64,000 nt of DNA. It comes from Centrapalus pauciflorus. Taxonomy: Eukaryota; Streptophyta; Magnoliopsida; Asterales; Asteraceae. Positions 33,310 through 43,460 of the stretch are shown here, piece after piece. Below the pieces are notes generated by a model. That model was not told the origin of the DNA. It saw only the letters and a program-made list of their open reading frames with translations, and made no database searches. The number at the start of each line of letters is the position of its first letter. The stretch's first letter is position 1. The DNA lies in NCBI GenBank assembly GCA_020465985.1, contig JAANYP010002797.1, positions 249,248-313,247 of the forward strand. Reading direction: 5' to 3'. The position numbers and the translations under genes are program-made.

Positions 33310-33800
33310 TTTCGGATGTCCGAATTCGGATGTCCGACTTTGACTAGATTCAAAAATTTTCAAAGTACAAAACCGATTTCGAACCACTGTTGATCCGAAT
33401 TCGGTTCACTGTTGATCCGAATTCGGACCATCAAAGCAGGGTCAAAATTTTCAAAACTTGAAAATTGTCTAAGTCTGTTCACACTGTTCATCCGAATTCG
33501 GATGATACCCGGATTCGGTCCCCATCCGAATTTCAGGTACCATCCGAATCCGAACCTTCCCATATCATTGCATACATTTACACAAGTCATCAACCGAATT
33601 CGGATCATGTTCCATGACCCATCCGAATTCGGACCACTTTCATCCATTTCATGCCTCACACTTCGGACCTTCATCCGAATTCGGTCCCCATTTTCACCAC
33701 CTCCGAATTCGGACCACCACAAATCATTCATGCATCATCCGATTTCGGACTGATCCGAATTCGGTGACACTGTTCATCCGAATTCGGACCATCCGAAATC
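33310..33800 (+). repeat. C3 ORF3-intron word array: palindrome CCGAATTCGG
   Basis: About ten exact copies of the 10-nt palindrome CCGAATTCGG, plus variants (CCGAATTTC, CGGATTCGG), occur in under 500 bp. They are often flanked as CATCCGAATTCGGACC. Chance expectation for one 10-mer in this length is far below 0.01. Spacing is irregular and intervening sequence unrelated. Confidence 0.9.
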
Positions 33801-33940
33801 CAACACTTAGGATTTTTTTTAAATTTTTCATTTTTCCACTTCTGCATGTTTATATAAATTATAAAATCACAAAAATAGTTCCATCCAAGTGCACCATTGA
33901 TTAGAGTTACGATCAGTGTTTGAGTGAAACGGTCTTATCT

Positions 33941-34012
33941 AACATCGGTCTCTTAACGATTGACTTTGGACTTTATTAGTGGAATTTTATTCTGCTAATA
34001 AAGACCCGATGC
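33941..34012 (+). other. Conserved hairpin block upstream of ORF3 (C3 copy)
   Basis: The block shares GGTCTCT, AACGATTGACTTTGGA and CCCGATGC with C2 11067-11138. Here GGACTTTATTAG pairs with CTAATAAAGACC (one mismatch). The stem continues inward through wobble pairs to GGAAT/ATTCT around a TTT loop, giving about 18 pairs. The C2 stem has different bases at the same place, suggesting compensatory change. Confidence 0.65.
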
Positions 34013-34115
34013 TAAACAGATCAGACAATTTCTATTTCACACTCATCTAGACTTCACATCAATGCATTATCATATCAAGTCTTATGATTCTAACTTTGTT
34101 GCACTTTGCAGGATA

Positions 34116-37100
34116 ATGGATCCCGCAATCATTCTCACCGTACCCCATCCTCCCATACCAAATAACAATGCTCAGCTACCCGAGGAATCCATTCAACCCA
34201 GCGCCGAGTTTGTCGAGTTTATCCCACATAACTGGCAACTCGACGTTTCCATCCTTTCAAAAGAAACCCAAACCCTTGCCTTTGACATCCTCACCCGCCA
34301 TCCCATCTATTACGCACTATCAATTGCCATAGCTGTTCCCCAGATATACCTCCAACAATTCTGGAACAGGCTCCAATATATAACCGACCCCGAACCTCAC
34401 TTCACCTCCACCATTGACTGCGTTCCGGCCAAAATCACCACCACAGCCATCCGCCACATTCTTCATCTACCCACAGAAGACTACCTTCCCACCCTTGATT
34501 CATTCGACCCAAACCCATCCGTATCTGAAGCCCTAACTGAGATACAAACTCTAGGGTATGACGGTCCTCTTACCAAACCATCAGACTTCCGCACGAAAAA
34601 CCTTCAGTCCCACTGGCGGATTCTATTCGATGTGCTTAACAAATGCCTCACCGCCAAGCATTCAGGTCATGACTCGGCGTCGGCCCAGGTATTAGCCATG
34701 TTCACCGGCTTTGCCTTTGACCGACACGTGGACTATGCTGCTTTCATCTTTGAAGAATTACGAAGAGTCTACGTCGAAAGAAGCACAAAGAAAGGCCGCA
34801 AGTATGTTCCTTTTCAAAGATTCCTTCAACTCATTATCCAGTGTGCAATGGATCAAGACGATGACATACATGAGCGTCCGGAGGCTGATGTCTACCCCAC
34901 AGTGGCAATCCAAAAGTTAACTCTGCCAAAGGGGGCCCCGACGGTACCGGTGATGAAAATTCCTCTATCTACTCTAACGAGGTCAAGGGGCACAGAGCGG
35001 GTAAGGGCGTATATAAGAGAGAATTATTCGGATGAGTCTCAGTCGGAATCAACTGAGACTAACCAGTCCGAAGGTGAGCAACAAGAGAGTGAGCATGAGG
35101 GAGAAGGGATGGATGTTCAACAATCTATGGGTTTCGGTGAGCGGGAGGTTGAGATTGTGAGGGAGGGAGATGTAGGTGAGACGGAAGAGACGGCGGATTC
35201 CGAAAGAACCGTCTCTGTCGTAAGAGCGAGGGAAATTCAGTCTGAGGGTGAACCAAGCCCTGTTAGCCGAACTCCCTTTCATAAGACCGTTAGTCCAGCG
35301 GTCGAAACAACCCCCACCACCCACTTGGTTTCCCCTCAAAGGGAAACCACTTCATTCCACGGGGATCTTCCACACACTCCATCGCCCTCTCATTCAGAGA
35401 GTGGCGGTGTTGAAAGAGGTCACACTCCTCCCCACGTGACCGAACTTCCTTCACCCACGATTCCATCCCCACATATACACACCACGCACGATGCCTTTGT
35501 GGCATCCCCAAGACCTGCCTCCGTGGCAGCTCAACAAACTTCCAGATCTGCGCGTCCCTTAGAGGAGCCAGAAATGACGGAAGGAAGACCGGGAGTGGCT
35601 CAATCAACACCGTCCACTTCCGGCCATCTCCCCATCAATCTGGAGATGCTAACGACAACATTACGTGCTGCCGCAGTGGTTACCCGGGCTGACCTGGACG
35701 CCCAAAGGGAGGCCGCCGAGGACCGTCACACCGCCCTTCTTTCTCTTATCAAGGGTAAGGGTGTCGCCTCCGAAGCTGGCCCCTCACCAGGTTCCCATTC
35801 AGTCCATCTTCAGATAGCCGAGCTCTCGGACAAGATCGATGCTCTTAATCGTTTGATTCTTCAAGTCCAAGAGCAGCTCAATTCGCGAATGGATCGCCTC
35901 GAGTCGGCGGTCATAGACCTTCAGTGCCGCACTCAGGCTGAAGCCCCTAAAAGGAAACATGACGACCAGGACGACCCTGATCGTCATGAGGGGGAGAAGC
36001 GACGAAAAGTTCAATTTGAGGAGCCCATGCTGGGTATAGGGGGAGCAGAGACCACTTAGGGGTCAGAATTCCAGGGTTCAAGGGAAAAGAGTCAGGAGGC
36101 TCAGGATTATATGCTAATAGAAGACGAGCCCATGGTCGAGGGTCCAGCTCCACTGGATCTGATGACAGCTATGGTAGAATTTGAGGAGCCACACGAGAAA
36201 GTTGAAATCATATTGGTCTCTAATTCAGATTCTGATACCGAGGACAACCAACCCCTATTAACTCCTAAGCCTGAGCCTGATTCTCCAACGAAAAAAATCC
36301 TCATCCTCTTCTTTTGATTTCCTGAATTCACCACCCCGAGCCCATCAGGAAGATATACTTTCATCCATCCAAGCTCCCCTGTCATTAAAAGAATCCCACA
36401 TTACAATCAGCCCTCCACGATCCCCAAGCCCACCTCCAGTCTAACAAACCCAACGTTCAGGTCCCTCCCCAACAAAAAGGGTCGATTGCTTCGACGAAAC
36501 TCCGGAGGGCCCTGGCGTGTACAGAAAAGATGACCTATTCTGGGTAGACCACTATACCAAAGGCAAGGTGCAAACATTGCCTCAGGAAGAAAAAGACCAA
36601 ATGCGACAAGAACGGCGGGGGACAATTATAAAGCTTCTTGAAGCCAAAAGATCTGAAATCGAAGAACCCCCCGTTCAGGGCCTCAAAGAGTTCCTACAAA
36701 AGTTTCCCCCTGAGCAGTTTCAGAACCCGTACCTAGAAGAAAGATTTAATATGGTGTTCAGAAAGAAACCTGGAGCCTTCAGCAGACGCCTACTAATGGA
36801 ACTCACAAACGTTACCAAAGCTGAACAGGCCGAATATTATCAACTGATGCTCAGGGAGAGAAGGTCTAAAGTGTCCAAATCGAAGATAAAGAAACTCGTT
36901 TCTATCACCATGTGCAAAAGAGCAAAAGTATACTATCCCGCCTTTCAAGTAGAAAGAGAAGATGGCACTGCTGATGAGTTCTTCGAGAATGACCTAGACT
37001 TTATAAATGTGGACGATGTCGAATTCCTTCACGAGAGATTGAAAAATCGCATTAAAGGACGTATGTCTCGCATGACTGCTTTGGGTGCCTTAGTTTGAAG

Positions 37101-37551
37101 TATGAATCGCCGATCAATCATAATGTGCCTAAGAGATTTTCAGATGGCGATCGAAAGTGCTATGGTTAAGGTAGGGCTTCGTGCACCGGAACAAGACAGC
37201 TTTCTCCTAGCCCACCACCTGGCCTACAGAGTTGTACTTTCTGGGGATCCGGGTGTCATTTTTGTAAACTACAAGGGCTACAAAAGGTATATGCGCTTTG
37301 AGGATCTTCCTTGCTATTCCGATGGTACACTTAAATTGGTTCGAGCTGCTCTTACAAAGAAAGTACAAGACTATGATGCTCAACCAGATCCTGAACAAAG
37401 ATGCTCACCAAAGGAAATACAGGATACACTCAGCGGCATAGAATACCTGAACGAAAGGCTACATCTGAGACAAGTAACCAGACGCTTCGACGTCATACTT
37501 GGTCTTCGAGAATCTACTGACCATGCCCGAGTTCCAGGACCTCCTAAGTGA
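34116..37551 (+). pseudogene. C3 ORF3, interrupted
   Basis: ATG 34116 follows the acceptor. The N-domain has HPIYYALS, a QQFWNRL motif near residue 82 and PFQRF near residue 232. The middle is acidic and Ser/Pro-rich; a heptad-like stretch lies near 35815-35930, followed by RHEGEKRRK. Lesions are TAG 36057-36059, a frameshift in an A-run near 36290, TAA 36442-36444 and TGA 37096-37098. The C-terminal module has KVYYPAFQVEREDG. ORF3 ends TGA 37549-37551, close to the polypurine tract. There is no signal peptide or membrane helix. Confidence 0.75.
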
Positions 37552-37554
37552 TCG

Positions 37555-37567
37555 AAAAGGGGGAGAT
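37555..37567 (+). promoter_or_regulatory. C3 polypurine tract
   Basis: GAAAAGGGGGAGAT directly precedes the 3' LTR. Confidence 0.9.
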
Positions 37568-37913
37568 TGTTAGATTTATTTATTTCGATCTTAGGAGTTG
37601 TTTTGTAATATTTATTGTCTTTGTAATTTGTCTTGTATTTTATTTCTATGTAATTTATGTTTATGCAAAGTGTAGGGGCCAAAAGTGTCATGTTATGTAA
37701 GTTAACTAAAGGAGCCTAGAAAAGGCTCCTAGGGTTACTTTTCAAAAGACACGGTTGACTATTTTGAATATTATACAGCCGCCACTGTTCCTTGTTCTCT
37801 CAACATTCATATTGTCTCTTCTTCATCATATTACATTTATTGAGCTTGTTTCTTCATGTATATGATAAGAATATCATTAAGGTGCTGAAAATATACGAGA
37901 ATACATCATTACA
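37568..37913 (+). repeat. C3 3' LTR (346 bp)
   Basis: It is identical by eye to 23717-24062 except for one T/C difference. AGCTA follows as the target-site duplication. Confidence 0.95.
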
Positions 37914-37918
37914 AGCTA

Positions 37919-38018
37919 GAAAATTATATATATAAACTTGACATTTTTAAGTGGGTTTTATTTATGGACTTGTTAAGTTGGGTGATTTAAAACATAAAAA
38001 CCCTTATGCATGCATATT

Positions 38019-38069
<51 letters not shown>

Positions 38070-38934
38070 GAGTTATTAAGTCCCTCATATCATTTGGGAC
38101 TCGGTTAAACGCGTCCGGTGTCATCAATCATGAACAACGCAAATCTTCATTTTTGCGCTCATACTTGCCATCACATTTACGGTGAGTCTTCATAGTCCCT
38201 ATTTTTAAGGATACGTTTTGGGGTAGAAATAGATGCTTCATTTTCATATGTACACAGAAACTGCTTCATTTCTTTAATGTATTACACACGTGGTCTCATC
38301 AGCCCTCAGATCAAGGACCGTTAATTACATTTTATGTAAGCGCGAATATATTATGGATAGATCTATCGGGATTAATGTCCCCCACCTAGGTTGGTCCCTC
38401 CAACTGCTAAGGGGTGCATATATATTTAAAATTACGGTATTACAACGGGGAATACTGCATATGGCAAGCTCATAATTAATTTTTGGTTGCATGATGGTTT
38501 TATGTAATACATAACATGGAATTTATGCTTTTATAAATTCAAACTCACCTATTGAGGTCCATACAAGTCATATTTTCGTGTAAACCTATGAACTCACCAA
38601 CAATTTTGTTGACGTATTTTAGCGTGTATTTTCGGGTATTTAAGGCACGTGCACTGCATCGGAAGCATTCCAAGGTTTCCGTTCATTTTGGAGTCGCATC
38701 ATTTTCAAAACCCGGAGATTTATTTGCATTATTATTGTTAATTTAATTATGTATTTGAATCTCTGTAACTTGCGAACTACTCTTCATTTTATTAGGGCTA
38801 TGTAAAACAATTCTATATTTTGAAGTTATATTAATGTATTTTTGAAAACGTCCATATAGTGGTCGTTCACTTGATTATGACTATGCTTCCGCGACGTCAC
38901 GCTTTGTTGCCAACCGGGGTAACGGGGTGTGACA
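37919..38934 (+). repeat. G1 3' LTR, right part
   Basis: It resumes the LTR after the AGCTA duplication and ends GGGGTGTGACA. An (AT)n run at 38022-38067 is much longer than in the 5' LTR. It keeps about 230 bp near the end that the 5' LTR lacks. Open frames at 38290 and 38552 are chance. Confidence 0.85.
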
Positions 38935-39269
38935 ATATCGGTGTGTGTATGTAAAGAATAATTGAGAACTCAATATTTATATAGTCTCAGGAAACCAATA
39001 TCGTTCTTCAGATTAAAAGAATCAATGGTTAGATAAACGAATGACATTTTTGTTATACGAGATTATTTTTTTTGTTAAATATTTGAATAATAATAAAAGG
39101 TAAGAGTATAATGGGAAGTTTTTTTTTTCTCTTTCCTCTTTTATGCTCTCTTATCGTCACTATCTCTTTCCACTTTATTTTTCTATATTTTTTCTATATC
39201 TCTATCTCTCTCTCTCTATCTCTCTCTCTCTCTTTCTTTCTATGTATATATATATAGAGAGAGAGAAAG
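38935..39269 (+). other. Unassigned spacer with microsatellites
   Basis: AT-rich sequence with no gene. A (TC)n run (about 39195-39240), a TATATATA segment and a (GA)n run (to about 39268) can fold back on each other. This may be original DNA between G1 and M1. Confidence 0.6.
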
Positions 39270-39607
39270 AGTAAATTACATAAATGGTCCCTGTGGTTTG
39301 CACCACATTTTGGATTTGGTCCCTGAACTTTCATTCTTGCAAATTTGGTCATTATTTGCAAGGTTTGCTTTCAATTTCGACCCTCCACCTAACGGACGTT
39401 TGTAGCCTTCCGTTAAATGATAGCACGTGCTTTATGGATGAGGGTATTTTGGTAATCTTATTCTTTCCCTCCTTGTATGTGTTCGATAACTGAGGTGATA
39501 ATTAATATCACTTATCACTTTCAGTCACGTATCAATGGTTTCTTCATCTTCTCTCTGCTGAGCGTATCTTGTGAAATCTCAAGCTTTGATTGTTGTTCTC
39601 TCTAACA

Positions 39608-39794
39608 ATGGCCGTTGAATGGAAGATTCGAGGTCGATTTGATGCTTTTGATCTGAATGTGGCTTATCGTAAGTTTACCCTGTTTTATTGTTCATCAATA
39701 GCTTTAATTTCTAGGTTATTTTTCTTAATTTTCTGTTAATGGCAATGTTAGTGGTTAAAGTTCATTTCTTTTATTTGCAGAGAATTAACCTACT
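39608..39794 (+). other. M1 leader exon, intron and short upstream frame
   Basis: ATG 39608 opens 61 nt to a donor CTTATC|GTAAGT (39669). The acceptor TTTATTTGCAG ends at 39780. Splicing gives a 22-codon frame ending TAA 39786-39788, just before the main ATG at 39795. This is a spliced leader carrying a short upstream frame, or a decayed first exon. Confidence 0.45.
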
Positions 39795-41357
39795 ATGTTT
39801 ACGTTGAATATTTTTCATGGTGGAGTATTTTCGAAATACCCTGGTAGGAGATATCTAAGTGGAAGAGTAAATTACATAGATAAAATTGATTGTGATTTGT
39901 TTTCTGTACACGAGTTGGTTTACATAATGGAGGAGTTAGGTTATGTAGTAACTTTAAAAAAGGATAGAATTTACTACAACTTCAAAAAACCAGAGCTTAA
40001 CTTAGACTATGGGTTGCATGCCTTAGCTAGTGATATGGATGTGTTGGTGTTAGGAAGATATGTTGGTAAGCATAAGGTAATCAAGTTATACACTGAACAT
40101 GATACAACTTCTTTGAAGACTTATTTCATGTCTCCACAAACAAGTAAGGTCAGAATAGAAGAGTTACCTTCTGAACCATGTGTAGCAACAACTAGAAAAA
40201 AGAAGCCTGTTAGTAAGAGAATAGTAATGTTGGTGTGGGTTGAAACAAATGAAGCCAATACTAGTGGGCAAGGTACTGGGTCAGAAATGCAGTGTGAAAG
40301 TAATGAGGACGTGCAAGCTAGTAGGTCAGAAATGCAGAGTGAAGGAAATGAGAATGTACAAGGTAGTGTGCCTGTGATGCATGATGAAGGGTTGGATGAA
40401 GGGCAAGGTAGTGTGCCTGTGATGCATGATGAAGGGAAAAGTGGTGTGCCTGTGATGCATGATGAAGGGTTCGATGAAGGGTTTGATAATGTGCAAGGTA
40501 GTGTGCTTGAGTTTGGATTTATGGATTTTGATTTTGATCCATTTTTTGGTGATGAACCATATAGTTCCATAGCACAGGAGAATACTCAAGAAGAGGTTAG
40601 GGATGAATCAAAGATGAATACTCAAGAAGAGGTTAGGGATGAATCACAGTTGAATGTTCATGAAGAAAATGTGGATGATGACAATTTAGTAGATGAGGAC
40701 AACATGTTTCACGAGGTTAATGTAGATATGAGGGACTTCAATGTGCATATTGAGGATGTTGAGATGGGGGATTTACAAGAAAGTGAGGATGAAGACATAG
40801 AGGATATGGACCTTGAAGACTTTGATACAGGGTCAGATGATTCTTTAGAACACATTAGAAAGAAAATGTTAAAGGCAGTGAGGAAGGAAAAGTCAACAGG
40901 TAGTGGAAGTACTATAAAGGCAAACGTTTATGTTGGACAAGTATTTGGTAGCAAAGAAAGTGTAAGGGATCAAATTACATCACATGCAATTGAAACAAGA
41001 AGACAAATTCATGTGGTCAAGAATGACAAGCTCAGAGTGAGGGCGATTTGCAAGGGAAGTATTTCTGTTTTCAATTATGAAGCAGCAGGCCCAAATTAAG
41101 ATTCTTCAAGCAAGGGTAATATTGAAAATTCAGACAAAGGGAAGAGCAGATTGGTCAAAGAGGTAGAAAAAGTTACCTGCCCTTGGGTGTTGCACATTTC
41201 CAAAGGAAAAACAGAAGAGACTTGGATGGTAAAGACATTTAAGAATGAATATAAATGCCTACAAACCCGAGACGTGGCAGCTTGTACAACAACTTTTCTC
41301 TCAAAATAGGTTCAAGAGGCAATATTGTCAAATCCACAGATTCCACTCAAGGCACTG
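39795..41357 (+). pseudogene. M1 MuDR-type transposase N-terminus with PB1-like domain, truncated
   Basis: Residues 1-110 (FTLNIFHGGVFSKYPGRRYL; VYIMEELGY; LYTEHDTTSL) match the PB1-like domain seen at the N terminus of some plant MuDR transposases. An acidic region follows, with three VPVMHDEG repeats and an exact-length 36-bp tandem repeat (40581-40652, encoding NTQEEVRDES twice). Residues about 375-434 (VGQVFGSKESVRDQI; RRQIHVVKNDKLRVRAIC) are the MuDR DNA-binding-type segment. TAA 41097-41099 interrupts it. The same frame continues with CPWVLH, a TAG near 41309 (probably CAG originally) and then the C4 insertion. The DDE catalytic domain is not in the window. Confidence 0.75.
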
Positions 41358-41702
41358 TGTTAGACATTTAATTTCGATCATATGGAGTTATTTTGTAATA
41401 ATTATTTACTTAGCGTTTATCTTTGTATTTGTTTCCTTGTAATTTATTTTCTATGTAAAAGTCTAGGGGGAAATTGTGTCAATGCCCCATAGTTAATTAA
41501 ATGGTGCTATAAAGCTCCTAGGGTTGCTTTTTGTATCACACGGTTCATCAATTGAAAAGAATTATTGCAGCCGCCACTTGCTTATTCTCCCATTATTCTC
41601 ATTGTCTTCTTCATCATAACCCCATTATTGAGCTTGTTTCTTCTTGGGTTGTGTGAAAGAATCTTCAAAGGTGCTGAATCATACGGGAATATACATTTAA
41701 CA
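41358..41702 (+). repeat. C4 5' LTR (345 bp)
   Basis: It starts TGTTAGACATTT and ends CATTTAACA. It is clearly related to the C3 LTR but diverged. The primer-binding site after it (TTGGTATCAC, 41704 onward) departs from CAGAGC, so priming may be impaired. Confidence 0.85.
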
Positions 41703-42119
41703 ATTGGTATCACAAAAGGTGGATTTCAACTGCATTCTCACGGATTCTGTTGGGTTTTTCTTTTGTTCTTCGTGTTCTTCATCCTTCCATTCGGTTAGAT
41801 CTTTTTTTTCTCTGTTCTTACGTGTTTATTGTGTTCTTATAGTCTTATAATCATCACAATATAAACATATTCTGATTTCGAGCTCATTCTGTTCCATATT
41901 TCCATTAAAATCATCAAGAATCGAGTTTTGAAAAAGGTTTAAAAATATGGGTTTTTAGTGGGTTTTTAGCTTGTTCATTACTGATTTTAAGTGTTTTGGG
42001 TTATTTTAAATCATCACAAGTGTTTAAAATAGTTTACCAATCATTTAGAAACTTTTTTAGGCTTTAAATCTGATAAAATAGTCGTCTGAACTGTTCTGCC
42101 TTAGAAAATCTGCTAAAAC

Positions 42120-42660
42120 CTGCTGTATTTCGGACCAACCACTGTAGCATTTCGGACCATTTAAGATCCCAATTCGGACCATATATCACCCTAGTTCGGA
42201 CCTCACTTCGGTCCAATTCGGACCAGCTTTAGGCGTAGTTCGGACCCATTTGTGCCTATTTCGGACCATAATTCGGTCCCATCCGAACTTCGGACCATCC
42301 GAAAATTCAGATCAGGCATCCTCATTTTATCATCTAGGACTTGCGCTTAAATTTTTAAATTTTAACTTCGGACCATATCCATTTCGGACCACCCGAACTC
42401 GGACCATCCGAATTCGGTCCCCTACCTGGACATTTTCCTATGACCCTGTCCACTGTTCACCCGAATCCGGTTCATCCGACTTCGGTCCATCCGAATTTGG
42501 TCTTTCATCCGAAATCAAAGTTCATCCGAATTTGGTCCTTGTCCGAACGCCTGACCATCCGAAACACTATTCACCCGAACTCCGTCCATCCGAATTACTG
42601 TTCACCCGAACTCAAGCCATCCGAAATCAGTGTGCTATTCTTCTAAAGTCCAGCCCATCC
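42120..42660 (+). repeat. C4 leader word array: TTCGGACC / CATCCGAA
   Basis: Dense copies of CGGACC and CATCCGAA match the C3 leader in word but not in exact spacing or order. The arrays therefore turn over while the word is kept. No gene in 41703-42711. Confidence 0.85.
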
Positions 42661-42711
42661 GTGTCAAGTTTCCACCTTTAAGATCTTAACTCTTTCATCA
42701 GCACCAAAATC

Positions 42712-43460
42712 ATGTCTCGCGAAGCTCTCGTACTCGGATCTGAGAACAGACCACCTGTTCTCTATCCCGATGAGTATGAACAATGGAAATCCCGGTTCCT
42801 AGAATTTAATGCTTCAATCCATCTCTGAGGGTCCCGTCATCTATTATCGGGAAATAACAGCCAGACCTGAGGCTGACCCCCCTGTCTTAGCCTCCAAAGT
42901 TGAACGAAAACCGGCTAATGATGTCGAGAGAGACAGGCAGCATGCCGATAAGAGGGCGGAATATTTGATCTACCAGGCCCTCCCCACTGATATTCTGGTT
43001 GGCGTCGACAGCAAAATGTCTGCCAAAGATATGTGGGATGAATTGGAAGTCCAAATGCTGGGGGCAGATCTCGATGATCGTGCCAAGATTGAGGAGGCGA
43101 AGGCTAAGTTTACAGAATTCCGAGCCAAAGATGGGGAATCTCTGCAAGCTACGTTTACCAGGTTTTGTGCGGTCCTAAATGAATTGAACAAACTGCACAT
43201 CAAGAAGGACAGGGATGACATCAACATCCAGTTCTTTGCAGCCCTAGCCCCCGAGTGGCAGATCGCATGTCGGGCCACGTAACGAGTCCTGAACATTCCT
43301 GAGGTATCCATCAACGTCGTCTTTAAGGAGCTAAAGAAGTATCAAGGGGATGTGGATCAACAAAAACTGATGGCGATTTAATTGGCATCTTTGCTGTTAT
43401 CATCCAATACTGGGATGAAACCGAATGATTCACTCGCCTTCATTACCAACACGAATATTC
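42712..43460 (+). pseudogene. gag: C4 gag fragment, broken
   Basis: ATG 42712 starts a frame nearly identical to C3 Gag (MSREALVLGSENRPP). A net deletion of about 26 nt near 42800 shifts the frame. The capsid-like part continues from 42809, with stop TAA 43280-43282 and another near 43378. C5 interrupts it at 43461. It gives an independent check of the C3 Gag start and N-domain. Confidence 0.85.

Larger units (their letters stand above)
33055..34111 (+). other. Candidate 5'-UTR intron of C3 ORF3 (1057 nt)
   Basis: The donor is CCAG|GTAACA and the acceptor GCACTTTGCAG|GATA, four nt before ATG 34116. It contains the CCGAATTCGG array and the conserved hairpin block. No believable protein is encoded. 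The layout matches C2 and C6. Confidence 0.5.
23717..37913 (+). mobile_element. C3: complete, young but defective Sirevirus-like copia element (14,197 bp)
   Basis: Both 346-bp LTRs, primer-binding site, gag, pol, linker, ORF3 and polypurine tract are present. It is flanked by perfect 5-bp duplications AGCTA (23712-23716 and 37914-37918) inside the G1 3' LTR. By eye the LTRs differ at one base (GTTAATTAAAGG versus GTTAACTAAAGG), so insertion was recent. Pol and ORF3 nevertheless carry many stops and frameshifts. Confidence 0.95.
15274..38934 (+). mobile_element. G1: old Ty3/gypsy chromovirus-type element, host of C2 and C3
   Basis: Order: partial 5' LTR, primer-binding site, leader ORF, gag, protease, RT, RNase H, integrase, chromodomain-like tail, polypurine tract, 3' LTR. 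The 3' LTR is split by C3 at 23717-37918. The LTR starts TGTAACATCC and ends GGGGTGTGACA. The domain order and C-terminal tail fit the Tekay/Del chromovirus lineage. Many stops and frameshifts, plus diverged LTRs, show it is the oldest element of the left nest. Confidence 0.85.
39270..41357 (+). mobile_element. M1: left part of a Mutator-like (MULE) element
   Basis: The left edge has ACATAAATGGTCCCTGTGG and GGTCCCTGAACTTTCA, of the style found in plant MULE termini. A transposase-type gene starts about 340 bp in. C4 interrupts it at 41358, so the right end is outside the window. The exact terminus and 9-bp duplication cannot be confirmed. Confidence 0.6.
41358..43460 (+). mobile_element. C4: 5' fragment of a copia element of the C3 family
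   Basis: LTR, primer-binding site, word-array leader and partial gag are homologous to C3. It is cut at 43461 by C5, and the remainder lies right of the window. It is inserted in the M1 gene. The candidate left target duplication is CACTG at 41353-41357. Confidence 0.85.

Noticed and set aside
33941..33960. CTCTTAACG in the hairpin block resembles a U12 intron branch site.
   Set aside because: It is more than 140 nt from the acceptor and the C2 copy does not keep the match.
38290..38746. Short open frames in the right part of the G1 3' LTR.
   Set aside because: The matching region of the 5' LTR is not conserved as protein; these are chance frames.
42250..42681. A 143-aa open frame in the C4 leader.
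   Set aside because: It is made of the CATCCGAA/CGGACC words read in frame and is not conserved in C3.
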